Positions 1 to 8,800 of a DNA stretch of 64,000 nucleotides are shown in pieces. The position numbers and the translations under genes are program-made. The number at the start of each line of letters is the position of its first letter. The first letter of the stretch is position 1. This stretch comes from UBA5072 sp963822145 (GTDB lineage: Bacteria; Bacteroidota; Bacteroidia; Bacteroidales; UBA10428). A model generated the notes under the pieces. It did not search any database. It saw only the letters and a list, made by a program, of their open reading frames with translations, and was not told the origin of the DNA. The stretch is from NCBI GenBank assembly GCA_963822145.1, contig CAWGGG010000004.1:620001-684000 (forward strand), given 5' to 3'.

Positions 1-1028
1 AGTACATAAGAACGGATAAACCCATTGTGATCGTAACCGGACCAGGACCGGGGAGTGGAAAGCTGGCCACCTGCCTGTGTAACCTTTACCATGAATACAA
101 AAAGGGAGTTAAGGCAGGCTATGCCAAGTTTGAAACCTTTCCCATCTGGGATCTGCCTGCCGATCATAAGGTAAATATTGCCTATGAGGCTGCAACCGTG
201 GATTTAAAAGATGAAGTACTGATTGACGAGCATCACCTGAAGGCCTATCAGATAAAAACGGTGAATTATAACCGGGATATAGAGGCGTTTCACCTGTTGA
301 AAAGGATCATAGAAAAAATAACCGGCGGTGAGTCGATGTACCAGTCTCCGACAGATATGGGCGTAAACCGTGCCAGTTCGGGCATTGTGAATGACAGTAT
401 CATTGCCGAAGCTTCCCACCAGGAGATTATACGGAGATATTTCAGATGTGCCGTGGAATATGCCATGGGATTGGTGGACAAGGATACCCTGAACCGGGCT
501 GTTGAAATCATGGACAGGATAGGGGCCAGGGTTGAGGATCGCAAGGTGGTGCTACCGGCCCGGGAAGCTGCCAGAGATGCTGAAAAAAACGGCAAGGGAA
601 ATGAGGGCATTTACTGCGGGGCCTGCGTCGAATTGCATGATGGGACCATCATCACCGGCAAGAATTCACCCCTGATGCATGCCGCATCCAGTCTGATCTT
701 AAACGCTACCAAGCACCTGGCCGGCATCCCGGATAACATGTACCTCTTGCCCAAAAACATCATTGATTCTGTAGCCTACCTGAAAAAGGATATTCTGGAT
801 GGCAAAATGGTCAGTCTTGATGTGGAGGAAATGCTGGTTGTGCTCGGCATCAGTGCATTATTCAACCCGGCAGCAAAAATGGCCATGGAAACCCTGAAGC
901 TGTTATGTGAATGTGAAGTGCATACTACACATATACCCACTCCGGGCGATGAGGCGGGATTAAGGAAATTAAAGGTTAACCTCACCTGCGATCCTGAATA
1001 CTCCAGCAAGAGTCTTTTTATTGGTTGA
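1..1028 (+). CDS. DUF1846 family protein, 5' end outside window
   Basis: The reading frame is open from the first bases of the window (codons start at position 3) to a TGA at 1026-1028, so only the C-terminal part is seen, about 342 codons. DUF1846 proteins are usually about 500 residues. A glycine-rich nucleotide-binding-like loop (VTGPGPGSGK) lies near the cut end, followed by the family-typical stretch HHLKAYQIKTVNYNRD. The family is widespread in Firmicutes and Bacteroidota and has no settled function, so none is assigned. A GTG at 27 is an internal codon, not the start. The gene converges on the helicase gene with 15 bp between stops. Confidence 0.85.
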   Translation, partial: YIRTDKPIVIVTGPGPGSGKLATCLCNLYHEYKKGVKAGYAKFETFPIWDLPADHKVNIAYEAATVDLKDEVLIDEHHLKAYQIKTVNYNRDIEAFHLLKRIIEKITGGESMYQSPTDMGVNRASSGIVNDSIIAEASHQEIIRRYFRCAVEYAMGLVDKDTLNRAVEIMDRIGARVEDRKVVLPAREAARDAEKNGKGNEGIYCGACVELHDGTIITGKNSPLMHAASSLILNATKHLAGIPDNMYLLPKNIIDSVAYLKKDILDGKMVSLDVEEMLVVLGISALFNPAAKMAMETLKLLCECEVHTTHIPTPGDEAGLRKLKVNLTCDPEYSSKSLFIG

Positions 1029-1043
1029 TCAGCTTTATCCCTG

Positions 1044-2243
1044 TTAATTCACAAAGGTATAGGCCTTGCCGCTTTTTCCTGCTCTTCCGGTTCTTCCGAT
1101 GCGATGTATATAGCTGTCCATATTCTGGGGCTGCTGGTAATTGATGACGTGCGAAACATTGACAATATCAAGTCCCCGGGCTGCAACATCGGTTGCTACT
1201 AACACCTGAATTCTCTTGTTTTTGAAGGCTTCCAGGGCATTCATCCTGTAACTTTGGGATTTATTTCCATGAATCTCATCTGCTTTGATCCCTGCTCTTC
1301 GCAGGTTCTTGCATATTTTACTTACACCGCGTTTGGTATCAGCAAAAACGAGCACTTTTTCAAATGACGGATCCTTGATCAGGTTGAGCAGGATATCCAT
1401 TTTATTTTCTCCATCAGGTACTCTGAGTATTTCCTGGTCAATATTGTCTCCGCTGATATTGCCATTTCTAAGCCTGACTTCTACAGGAGCATGCAGTAAT
1501 TTACCGATCATGGCTTTCTGGCTCTTATCTTCGGTGGCGGAAAAAAGAATGGTTTGTTTGCGGTTGTGCATTTCATCGACAATGCTTAAAATATCACGCG
1601 AAAAACCCATGTCCAGAAGTCGGTCGAATTCATCGAGTACCAGTATGGAAAAGTGATTAAGAATTATGGCTCTTTGTCTCACCATATCCGAAATACGGCC
1701 GGGGGTTCCAATAACAACATGACACGATTTCCTGAGTTTCATAATATCCTTGCGTACATCAGTGCCACCTATGAGACACTCGCTGTACAAGCCAAGCCCG
1801 TTTGTTATGCTTCTGAATTCCTGTTCAATCTGAACTGCCAGCTCTCGTGTTGGTGATATCACCAATATCTGGAAAGAAGGATTCTTCCCAAGCAGATTAT
1901 GAGCCAATGGGATCAGAAATGCTCCCGTTTTACCGGTTCCGGTTTGCGCTAATCCGATCAGATCATGCCCTTTTAAAATGGGTTCGATCGATCTGTCCTG
2001 GATTTCGGTGGGTGAGATATAACCTTTTCGGGAAAGATTAGAAATTATGGATTCATCAACAGGGAGATCTTTTATAAACCGGGAAGATATATATTGTGTT
2101 TCGTTGACAGGCTGTGCTTTTTTTATGAAAGAATCAGCATTATGAGATGGTTTACTGATACTTTTTTTACCGGAGTATTTGGCCCCGGAGGATTGAATTT
2201 TGCTTTGTTTTCCTGTTACCCTTTGCTTTTGTATGTAATTCAT
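1044..2243 (-). CDS. DEAD-box ATP-dependent RNA helicase, RhlE-like
   Basis: A 399-residue superfamily 2 RNA helicase expected to unwind structured RNA in the cytoplasm (ribosome assembly, mRNA decay or cold adaptation). A basic, low-complexity N-terminus (about 1-50) is followed by the Q motif (GYISPTEIQ, near 74-82), motif I AQTGTGKT (99-106), Ia PTRELAVQ (131-138), motif II DEFD (204-207), SAT (235-237), VATDVAARGLD (349-359) and HRIGRTGR (380-387). Motif II reads D-E-F-D rather than D-E-A-D; D and E, which bind Mg and ATP, are kept. Unlike RhlE of Proteobacteria, it has no basic C-terminal tail and ends just after motif VI. The 242-bp leader upstream holds no other gene. Confidence 0.93.
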   Translation of the reverse strand: MNYIQKQRVTGKQSKIQSSGAKYSGKKSISKPSHNADSFIKKAQPVNETQYISSRFIKDLPVDESIISNLSRKGYISPTEIQDRSIEPILKGHDLIGLAQTGTGKTGAFLIPLAHNLLGKNPSFQILVISPTRELAVQIEQEFRSITNGLGLYSECLIGGTDVRKDIMKLRKSCHVVIGTPGRISDMVRQRAIILNHFSILVLDEFDRLLDMGFSRDILSIVDEMHNRKQTILFSATEDKSQKAMIGKLLHAPVEVRLRNGNISGDNIDQEILRVPDGENKMDILLNLIKDPSFEKVLVFADTKRGVSKICKNLRRAGIKADEIHGNKSQSYRMNALEAFKNKRIQVLVATDVAARGLDIVNVSHVINYQQPQNMDSYIHRIGRTGRAGKSGKAYTFVN

Positions 2244-2485
2244 TTTTATTAAATTGGTTAATTATTCAGAAATTGACATTAACCAAAATAATACAATAAG
2301 GGATAATGCTTTTCTTTAAAACTTTTGACTGATTTATATTGCTGATAACTTAAATTCGCCAAAAATTCTCTGCAATATTAGTCAATTTAATTGAAATAAA
2401 AGCATTTAATGCAAGAGGATAATTTTAGGGTAGCATTTTTGGGTCTACTTCTTATGTTTTGGTCACTGCATTTCATCTTTGAATG

Positions 2486-3169
2486 CTAAAGTTTAAGGAA
2501 ATCAATAATATCCTTTTTCCTTCCTTGTATAACAAAACGCATATCATTATCAAGAACGACATCTGTTTCAAAATTTTTAACATCAATGGCTATCCATTTT
2601 TCAAGCGAAGGTGTCGATAGTTTCTTGTCCAGGCACTTTAAAGCTAATATATTAACATTTGGTGACGCTGTAAGATCGGTCTGAGAAAGGTTTTTCCCAA
2701 TATAATCGTCAGGAACACTGACTTCTGCAATCTTAACATCATCAGAAATGCTATAAATGCTCCAAACCCCACTCATTATTAACTTCTCAGCAAAAACAAC
2801 TGCCGTATTGTATTCAGGATTTATTGTATTGGAGACGCCGATTGCATTTAGCACAGTCTTATGGACCAGGGAACTTTCGCGGCCATAGATTCTCTGAACC
2901 CCAAGCTTTTTAAGCAGGGCAGTTGTCATTACCGAAGAGCCAAAGTCGTGGCCAATACATACAACAACCATATCACAGTCTTTTAAAGGCAACGTTTTTA
3001 AGGCATGAATATCTGTGATATCCATACTGATCGTGTTTTTAATCGTGTCCTTGAAGAATTCCACTTTCGCCATGTCTTTATCTACCCCTATTACCTCGTG
3101 CCCTAATGCAGTTAGTTTTTTTGCCAGTGATGCCCCAAAGTTTCCCAAACCAATAACAATAAAGTTCAT
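2486..3169 (-). CDS. ktrA: TrkA/KtrA family potassium uptake regulatory subunit
   Basis: A 227-residue cytoplasmic RCK protein that gates a partner potassium channel. The N-terminus carries a Rossmann NAD/ATP-binding loop (IGLGNFGASLAKKL) with the acidic end of the second strand (GVDKD) and the usual VVVCIG segment. The C-terminal part (about 140-227) matches an RCK_C/TrkA_C domain. Its length fits KtrA rather than the duplicated TrkA of enterobacteria. It lies 12 bp downstream of the TrkH/KtrB gene on the same strand, so the two are almost certainly one operon. In other bacteria the RCK_C domain can bind c-di-AMP; whether it does here cannot be read from sequence. Confidence 0.9.
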   Translation of the reverse strand: MNFIVIGLGNFGASLAKKLTALGHEVIGVDKDMAKVEFFKDTIKNTISMDITDIHALKTLPLKDCDMVVVCIGHDFGSSVMTTALLKKLGVQRIYGRESSLVHKTVLNAIGVSNTINPEYNTAVVFAEKLIMSGVWSIYSISDDVKIAEVSVPDDYIGKNLSQTDLTASPNVNILALKCLDKKLSTPSLEKWIAIDVKNFETDVVLDNDMRFVIQGRKKDIIDFLKL

Positions 3170-3181
3170 GGTGCTTATTAT

Positions 3182-4981
3182 TTAGGTGATTACAATATTT
3201 TCTTTTGGATACCGGTATACCGAGGTTTTGGAACTTGAAAAAAGTGCAAAAAGCAAGGTTAATATACCCATACGTCCCATGTACATCAGCAAGACAAGGA
3301 GCAGCTTTGACAAATCGGTAAGCAAGGGTGTAATACCCATTGATAACCCAACTGTGCCAAAAGCTGAAACACACTCAAAAAGTATTTTCAATGCGCTCTT
3401 ATCCTGTTCTAAAAGGTACATGATTAACGAGGAGCAACCCAAAATTACAATAGAAAGTATTATTATCGCAAAAGCCCTGTCAACTGAGCGTTCATGAAAC
3501 TCTCTTTTATGGAATTCGATATGGCTTTTCATGCGGGCAATCCTTAATGCATTTAATATCGCAATAGCAAAGGTGCTGGTTTTGATACCGCCACCGGTTG
3601 AAATGGGAGAAGCCCCGACCCACATCAGGAAAATGGTCAAAGTAGCTGCTGCTACAGATAAATTTTCCATAACAACAGAATTAAAGCCGGCTGTACGGGG
3701 CGTTACACTACCGAAAAATGCGTGGGCTATTTTACCTGACAAATCCAGGCCTTTGAGGGTATTATCCTTTTCAAACAGGAAAAAGAATACTGTTCCGACA
3801 ATGAGCAGTAAGCAGGTGGTGTAAATAACCAGCCGCGAATTAATATTGATCATCATGGGAATATAGTCCTTTCTGCGACCAAATCTGAGAGTGGATAGTA
3901 TATTCAGTAATTTATATTTAATAAAGGTATATAAATTCAAAAGAATGGGAAACCCAATTCCGCCAAGTATAATAAGGAAACTGATCACATAGAGTATGGA
4001 ATAAGTACCACGGAGTCTGTAATCGTTCATGTTATCTGTTAAGGTTGAAAAGCCAGCATTACAAAAGGCCGATATAGCGTGAAACACCGAAAACTTGATC
4101 CTCCCGCCGATGCTTGTAAAATATGCTGTATCGAGGTTGAAATACAAAAATGCTGCCCCGACAGCCTCAAACATTAAGGTTATAAAAATTACCTTAGCAA
4201 GTGTTTTCCTTATTTCCGATACATTATCCTCGCTAAAAAAGTCACTTAATACAAATCTTTCAGAAAAAGATGAAGAACCTCCTTTAAAAAAGAAACCAAA
4301 AAAACTGGTGATGGTCATTATACCAATTCCACCAATCTGTATCAGCAGCAAGATTATACTTTTACCCAGTGCAGTAAACTGAGTGGCCGTATCAACCACT
4401 ATCAATCCGGTAACGCAAATGGCGCTGGTAGCTGTAAAAAGGGCATCCACTAAAGTTATAGGGGTAGTGGTGGCATTTGGAAGTTTTAAAAGAGCTGTAC
4501 CTGCAAGAATTAAAAAGCCAAAACTTGCCATAAAAAGCTGCGCAGGATTGAGGACCAATGCGATATTTCTGATATCGAACCTCGAAAACTCGAAAACAAA
4601 CAACCCCAATATTAATAAGGAATAGTAATATTGATTATTCAACCAAGCAACATTCCTGTCAACATTTAAAGAGAAGGATAAAAATAAGAAAAGACCGATA
4701 GACAGAAATATGATCAGGTCGGATTTAAAACTATTAAATCCAATACAGATGAATGATCGCAGAAGATATAAAGCAGCAATTACGGTAAACAACCATTGAT
4801 AATTTTTAATACTCGAAAGTGTAGTAACCGTTGAATCTTGCTTAAAACCAACGACCGTAATAATTTTTAAAAGCATAACCAGCAGTACGAACAGCAGCAG
4901 GTAATCGAGAATTGGACGGATGGTTTTATTGACAAATTTCGATCGGTTTCTCGAACCAAAAAAGGGCCTGTTGGAGTACAT
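3182..4981 (-). CDS. ktrB: TrkH/KtrB family potassium channel subunit
   Basis: A 599-residue inner-membrane potassium uptake protein. It shows four pore-loop regions typical of TrkH/KtrB, each with the selectivity glycine: ICVTGL, FCNAGF, RTAGFN and FGTVGLS. An N-terminal extension of about 130 residues holds additional hydrophobic helices, making it longer than Bacillus KtrB (about 450). It is the first gene of the pair with the KtrA-type subunit. The stretch 2.5-6.3 kb is visibly richer in A/T than the E2/E1 and Hdr regions. Confidence 0.92.
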   Translation of the reverse strand: MYSNRPFFGSRNRSKFVNKTIRPILDYLLLFVLLVMLLKIITVVGFKQDSTVTTLSSIKNYQWLFTVIAALYLLRSFICIGFNSFKSDLIIFLSIGLFLFLSFSLNVDRNVAWLNNQYYYSLLILGLFVFEFSRFDIRNIALVLNPAQLFMASFGFLILAGTALLKLPNATTTPITLVDALFTATSAICVTGLIVVDTATQFTALGKSIILLLIQIGGIGIMTITSFFGFFFKGGSSSFSERFVLSDFFSEDNVSEIRKTLAKVIFITLMFEAVGAAFLYFNLDTAYFTSIGGRIKFSVFHAISAFCNAGFSTLTDNMNDYRLRGTYSILYVISFLIILGGIGFPILLNLYTFIKYKLLNILSTLRFGRRKDYIPMMININSRLVIYTTCLLLIVGTVFFFLFEKDNTLKGLDLSGKIAHAFFGSVTPRTAGFNSVVMENLSVAAATLTIFLMWVGASPISTGGGIKTSTFAIAILNALRIARMKSHIEFHKREFHERSVDRAFAIIILSIVILGCSSLIMYLLEQDKSALKILFECVSAFGTVGLSMGITPLLTDLSKLLLVLLMYMGRMGILTLLFALFSSSKTSVYRYPKENIVIT

Positions 4982-5111
4982 AAATATCTTTTATACAAAA
5001 AGCAGTCTAAAATACACTTAAAATCAGTACTTCCAAGTTGTTCACAATTTGATTTTTTACAAAAACGCATGTAAACTGCGGAAAAATTGATAACAATAAA
5101 ATATTCCCTAA

Positions 5112-5633
5112 TTAAAATATTGTAGTCTTTTTGTATTCCTTATAGGCAGGAAATCTGTTTTCAAGTTCTATTTCTTCCAAATGTCTCCAAAACAAAACGT
5201 TAGCTATAAATACAAAAGAAAGAGCAAATGCAGATAGTCCTCCGTAGAAAAAAGGCATGCCTATTAACCAAAGGATGAAACCTAAATACATCGGATGCCT
5301 GATTTTTGAATAAATCCCGCGTGTTATAAGGTCACCTTCATAGCTTTCCAGGGACTTGATCGTGAGTAAACTGGTTAAGAAAATTATGATCCCCAGGCCA
5401 ATGAATGAAATACCCAAATAACTTATAATATCTGGCAGGGCAATTCTGTATACATCCAGGCTGTTCAGGGCAAACCATGACGCCCATAACAATAACATAT
5501 TGATAAGTATTATAATAAAAGAGAGATTATTAGGTTTCAGCATCTTTTTATGTTTTAATATCTCATAAACAGTCCTGATGATATGAGTTATTATACATAT
5601 GATAACCAGAACATAAAAAGATTCGTTTTTCAT
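5112..5633 (-). CDS. Isoprenylcysteine-methyltransferase-like membrane protein
   Basis: A 173-residue multi-pass membrane protein of the ICMT/PEMT fold. The diagnostic SAM-site motif RHPMYLGF and the C-terminal signature with adjacent glutamates (HLEEIELENRFPAYKEYKK) are both present. Prokaryotic members methylate small lipophilic or thiol substrates, mostly undetermined; the substrate here is unknown. It lies directly downstream of a second member of the same superfamily with a 44-bp gap, so the pair may be co-transcribed. Confidence 0.75.
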   Translation of the reverse strand: MKNESFYVLVIICIITHIIRTVYEILKHKKMLKPNNLSFIIILINMLLLWASWFALNSLDVYRIALPDIISYLGISFIGLGIIIFLTSLLTIKSLESYEGDLITRGIYSKIRHPMYLGFILWLIGMPFFYGGLSAFALSFVFIANVLFWRHLEEIELENRFPAYKEYKKTTIF

Positions 5634-5677
5634 GGTGTGGAATGATAATTTGAACTTCCTTGAATTATTAATATAAA

Positions 5678-6286
5678 TTACCTGGACTTCAATTTAGCAA
5701 AAGGAATTAACATCGGTACATCTTTCTGATATTGAATATAGGAATCACCATATTCCAGAACGAGCTTCCTTTCTTCGAGTTTTGTTCCGATGACAATATA
5801 TGCCGTTAATACTATGTTTGCCACTATATCCGTCAATCTGAAGGTCTGACACCATAACAACAGTATTACCGCAAAATACATAGGGTGTCTGACTATTCCC
5901 AGTAAACCACTTCTCTTTATTCCTGCCTCAGGATTTGTAGTCTTTTTCTTCCTGAAATTCATTATTTGACGAAGTCCAAAAAAGGATAAGGAATCATAAT
6001 CGAAAATGAAAGCTTTAAAGAATATCAGCAAAGAACAAATAAGTAATACATACCGAATAATTGACCATGGTGGATCGTAGTTTATTATAACCTCACTATT
6101 TAACTGGTCAGTGAAATGAAAAACTGGGAACAATAAAACTATGGAAATCAAAACATAGAAAAGCCGGTAAAAGGCATAATAATCTTTTAAACTATGCATC
6201 ATCAGTTTTGTGAATCTGATACTGATCAAGTAGCTGTGCAGCGCACAGTATCCGGTCCACATCAGGGCGATAAAAAGATAGTTCAT
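5678..6286 (-). CDS. NnrU/MddA-like membrane methyltransferase
   Basis: A 202-residue integral membrane protein with about five predicted helices, the SAM-site motif RHPMYF and a C-terminal KLEERKLVLEYGDSYIQYQ segment matching the conserved E-E...L...G..Y..Y pattern of ICMT-like methyltransferases. NnrU and the methanethiol S-methyltransferase MddA belong to the same superfamily; MddA is longer (about 260), so a dimethyl-sulfide role is not claimed. It is paired with another ICMT-like gene downstream. Upstream, 180 bp of AT-rich DNA separates it from truA. Confidence 0.7.
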   Translation of the reverse strand: MNYLFIALMWTGYCALHSYLISIRFTKLMMHSLKDYYAFYRLFYVLISIVLLFPVFHFTDQLNSEVIINYDPPWSIIRYVLLICSLLIFFKAFIFDYDSLSFFGLRQIMNFRKKKTTNPEAGIKRSGLLGIVRHPMYFAVILLLWCQTFRLTDIVANIVLTAYIVIGTKLEERKLVLEYGDSYIQYQKDVPMLIPFAKLKSR

Positions 6287-6466
6287 TTATTAAAACTATG
6301 ATACTAATATACAATAGATTATTGTATAAGCAAGTGTAAATAATAAAAGCGTTACCAGAAAAATTGCCCTTGTCTGATAATATCCTCTGTTAGTCTTTTG
6401 TACTACTTTTTGTATTGCCAATAAAAAAAACCTGGCGCAATATTTAGGTTACTTAGGCAACTGGAC

Positions 6467-7243
6467 CTAAATCACTATTGGAATCTTTGGATGGTATTCA
6501 AAGCGTTCTCCCGGGTAATAAACCCGTTGGAGATATAAGCCCGATGGCGGTGCTGCAAGCTGGGATGGCCTTTCGGAGTATTGATCCATGAAACCCTGAA
6601 TTTCCTTCACGGTCAGTTTTCCTTTACCGGCGTGAACCAGAACACCGGTGATCCTCCGAACCATCATCCAAAGAAAATGGGAGCCCAGTATGTGTATAAC
6701 GATCTGGTTCCCTGATTCTCTGACTTCCAAATAGCTAATATCCACAAGTGCTGATTTTTCCTCAGCAGTTGTGGCTCCAAAGGAGGAAAAATCATGAAAT
6801 CCCCTGAGTATAGCGGCGGCTTCCTGCATTTTGCTAACCGATAGATCTTCTTTTACCCACCAGGTATAGCGCTTGCCAAAGGCAGATCGTCGCAATGATA
6901 TGACGTACACATAACTTCGGGCAACGGCATTATACCTGGCGTGGAATCCGGCGTCACACTTCTGCAATGTTAAAACATGAATATCGTAAGGTAAAATTTC
7001 ATTTAACCGACTTAAAATGGTTTTCGCGTGCATTTCGGTGGAAACATCGAGGTGGGCTACCTGGCCCAGCGCATGCACACCGGCATCGGTTCGGCCGGCT
7101 CCGTACAATTCAATTTTCTTTGTAGAAAATATTTTCTGGCAGGCTGTGAGCATTTCACCCTGAATAGTTTGCACACCTGCATTTTGCTGCCAGCCATGAT
7201 ACTGTGAACCGTCATATTCAATAAGAAGCCGGAACCGTGACAT
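6467..7243 (-). CDS. truA: tRNA pseudouridine(38-40) synthase TruA
   Basis: A 258-residue enzyme that isomerises uridines 38-40 in the anticodon arm of tRNAs. The catalytic aspartate is in the invariant GAGRTDAGVHA motif (Asp53). Other family markers are the N-terminal EYDG and YHGWQ, ARYNAVARSYVYV, and the C-terminal FLWMMVRRITG motif. Length is normal (E. coli 270). The ATG at 7243 immediately precedes the conserved RFRLLIEYDG start. The gene stands alone; downstream is 180 bp without a convincing gene. Confidence 0.97.
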   Translation of the reverse strand: MSRFRLLIEYDGSQYHGWQQNAGVQTIQGEMLTACQKIFSTKKIELYGAGRTDAGVHALGQVAHLDVSTEMHAKTILSRLNEILPYDIHVLTLQKCDAGFHARYNAVARSYVYVISLRRSAFGKRYTWWVKEDLSVSKMQEAAAILRGFHDFSSFGATTAEEKSALVDISYLEVRESGNQIVIHILGSHFLWMMVRRITGVLVHAGKGKLTVKEIQGFMDQYSERPSQLAAPPSGLYLQRVYYPGERFEYHPKIPIVI

Positions 7244-7321
7244 GCGATGGAATTAAGGGATAAAAATACGGAATAAACAGGAAAGAATTCCAGCTCGCCA
7301 TCTTTTAACTTTAATGTTCTC

Positions 7322-7370
7322 AAAAAGAAAAGCCCGCCTTCGCGTCGTAAGAACCGATGCTTCGGCGGGC
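7322..7370 (-). terminator. Rho-independent terminator next to a tRNA-Pro 3'-end fragment
   Basis: Read on the minus strand, GCCCGCC (7364-7370) pairs with GGCGGGC (7332-7338) around a 25-nt loop that has further local pairing, then a T-rich run (7322-7331). It directly follows a 16-bp copy of a tRNA-Pro 3' end, as a terminator would follow a real tRNA gene. Confidence 0.6.
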
Positions 7371-7372
7371 AC

Positions 7373-7388
7373 TGTCGGGGCGAGAAGA
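7373..7388 (-). repeat. 16-bp copy of the tRNA-Pro(GGG) 3' end (possible att site)
   Basis: The 16 bases here are identical, in the same orientation, to 8986-9001, which cover the discriminator base, the acceptor 3' strand and most of the 3' side of the T-stem of the intact tRNA-Pro. Nothing else of the tRNA is present. The two copies bracket the AT-rich mobile mystery A/B cassette, the layout left by integration at a tRNA 3' end. No integrase lies between them. Confidence 0.6.
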
Positions 7389-7492
7389 TTTTATATCTTT
7401 TAAAACATTGCAAATCAATATATTATGGAATTTGATTTTTTATTACAAATAATCGCAAAAGAATCATATGACTGAATGCAAGATTTGAAATG

Positions 7493-8089
7493 TCATGATC
7501 TCGCAAACTCAATTAACAATTTATAGTCCCCTTCATCTGCCGCATAAATGGCTTCCAGGTATCTTTTTCTGAATTCACCTTTTTTTGACAGATTTCTCCT
7601 ACCCCATGTGAATATTGGCTTTTTTAAGCCTTGTGATATTAAAATGTCAGCACAAAGCCTGGAGTGACGGCCATTTCCGTTTGGGAACAAATGAATCTGA
7701 ACTAACCGGTGTTTAAATCTTACTGCGATTTCATCCGGTTCGAAAATTTTATGATCTATCCAATATCTGCAGTCAGCAATAAGTTTTCTCAGTTCTGTCG
7801 GGATTTGAAATTTATCAATCCCTATGTTTTTATTCGATTTCCTGAATTTACCTGCCCATTTCCATACTTCACCAAACATTCGCTTGTGCAATTCCAAAAT
7901 AAACTTTTCGGATAATATTTCCTCAAGCTTGTGATTTCTTCCTAACGTCCATGATACGGCAATTTCAATATTCTTTTGCTCAAACTCATCCAATTCTCCT
8001 CTTGTAGATATGGTTTTAATAATAAGACCTTCCTTTTCATCCTCATCAATAGGACTCTGTCCTTCAATATATTTAAATTCTAATCCCAT
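7493..8089 (-). CDS. Mobile mystery protein B (Fic/DOC domain)
   Basis: A 198-residue Fic-fold protein. The active-site loop is at residues 133-144 with His133, Asn137, the GNGR core and Arg144. The canonical Asp/Glu that binds Mg2+ after the Phe-Pro pair is Asn here. Fic enzymes transfer AMP or other phosphate-containing groups to target proteins, but the activity of this subfamily is not established. The match to the mobile mystery protein B family (TIGR02613 as I recall it) rests on overall sequence and on its obligate partner: the upstream HTH gene overlaps it by 10 bp. The pair behaves like a toxin-antitoxin or mobile-element maintenance module by analogy only. Base composition is AT-rich compared with flanking regions. 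Confidence 0.85.
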   Translation of the reverse strand: MGLEFKYIEGQSPIDEDEKEGLIIKTISTRGELDEFEQKNIEIAVSWTLGRNHKLEEILSEKFILELHKRMFGEVWKWAGKFRKSNKNIGIDKFQIPTELRKLIADCRYWIDHKIFEPDEIAVRFKHRLVQIHLFPNGNGRHSRLCADILISQGLKKPIFTWGRRNLSKKGEFRKRYLEAIYAADEGDYKLLIEFARS

Positions 8090-8538
8090 AAATATTTCGG
8101 CATTTCCTGTTGAATCTCAAGCGCTTTTTCATCAATTGCTTTTCTGAGCCTTTTTTCGGTGTTTTTCTGTTCTTCAAGACTCATGTTGACAGATGTTCTC
8201 AACACAATTTCTTTGGCCATCTCATAAGCACGATGTTCTATCATCTCTGTCAAACTTCCCCTTTGGGGAATAAATCCATAAATAAATTTCATATTTAGAC
8301 TCGTGCCAAACTGCCTCAATACATTAACTGAGATCGTTCCGGCTTTTTCTCTTTCTTCAATTTCTTTTACACTCTGGGCTGTCATGTTCATCCTCCTACC
8401 TAGTTGTTTTAATGACATTCCTAGGGATAATCTTATAGCATGGACCCAGCCTGATGATGGAGCGATCACCTTTTTAACAGTTATAAAGGATTTTATTTTA
8501 CTGTCGGTTTGATCCAAAATTAATTTTTGATTTTTCAT
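8080..8538 (-). CDS. Mobile mystery protein A (XRE-type HTH regulator)
   Basis: A 152-residue protein with a helix-turn-helix domain at about residues 35-85 (IRLSLGMSLKQLGRRM followed by TAQSVKEIEERE and GTISVNVLRQFG), typical of mobile mystery protein A (TIGR02612 family). In known genomes it always accompanies protein B. Here it is the first gene, ending inside the start of B (10-bp overlap), so translation is probably coupled. The C-terminal third is charged and helical. Three palindromic sites lie around its promoter, the first overlapping its own start codon, which suggests autoregulation. Start is ATG at 8538, with promoter elements just upstream. Confidence 0.87.
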   Translation of the reverse strand: MKNQKLILDQTDSKIKSFITVKKVIAPSSGWVHAIRLSLGMSLKQLGRRMNMTAQSVKEIEEREKAGTISVNVLRQFGTSLNMKFIYGFIPQRGSLTEMIEHRAYEMAKEIVLRTSVNMSLEEQKNTEKRLRKAIDEKALEIQQEMPKYLWD

Positions 8539-8618
8539 AAGGTTATAGCCTTAAAATATTGGAACAAATATAAGGTTATAACCTGATAAATGCAAAATTC
8601 TTTAAGGTTATAGCCTTA
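8538..8618. promoter_or_regulatory. Three regularly spaced palindromic operators
   Basis: TAAGGTTATAGCCTTA occurs at 8538-8553 and again, identically, at 8603-8618. A close variant, TAAGGTTATAACCTGA, is at 8571-8586. Start-to-start distances are 33 and 32 bp, about three helical turns, so all three face the same side of the DNA. Site 1 overlaps the start codon of protein A, site 2 fills the -33/-7 spacer and site 3 abuts the -33 element. The inferred binder is protein A. Confidence 0.8.
8565..8596 (-). promoter_or_regulatory. Bacteroidota-type promoter of the mobile mystery A/B operon
   Basis: On the minus strand TTTG (8593-8596) is followed after exactly 20 nt by TATATTTG (8565-8572), a full match to the Bacteroidota -33 TTTG / -7 TAnnTTTG pattern. 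The predicted transcript starts near 8559, about 20 nt before the ATG of protein A. One operator lies in the spacer between the two elements. Confidence 0.75.
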
Positions 8619-8800
8619 CAAATTTTATTTTTGATCTCAGATAAATGCAAATCAAGATATCATGTATTGAACTATAACCGATTTGACTTTTTATATTGCC
8701 TGCTATAGTTGTAATTGTTTTTATCCTCCCTGCTATTTAGGTTATAAAAATCGTGAAGCAAATTAAAAGAAGATTTGCGCTACCTTTTTTATTAACAACA
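8619..8800. other. AT-rich intergenic DNA, no gene seen
   Basis: Between the third operator and the terminator at 8801 no reading frame, RNA or repeat is convincing. The composition is AT-rich, like the mobile mystery cassette. Confidence 0.5.

Noticed and set aside
2244..2485. Possible structured cold-shock leader of the helicase gene
   Set aside because: AT-rich with no convincing hairpin or promoter match to TAnnTTTG at correct spacing.
6296..6421. Possible 41-residue membrane peptide on the minus strand between truA and the NnrU-like gene
   Set aside because: A hydrophobic stretch (RAIFLVTLLLFTLAYTII) is present but only a TTG start is available, with no homologue I know of; not enough for a gene call.
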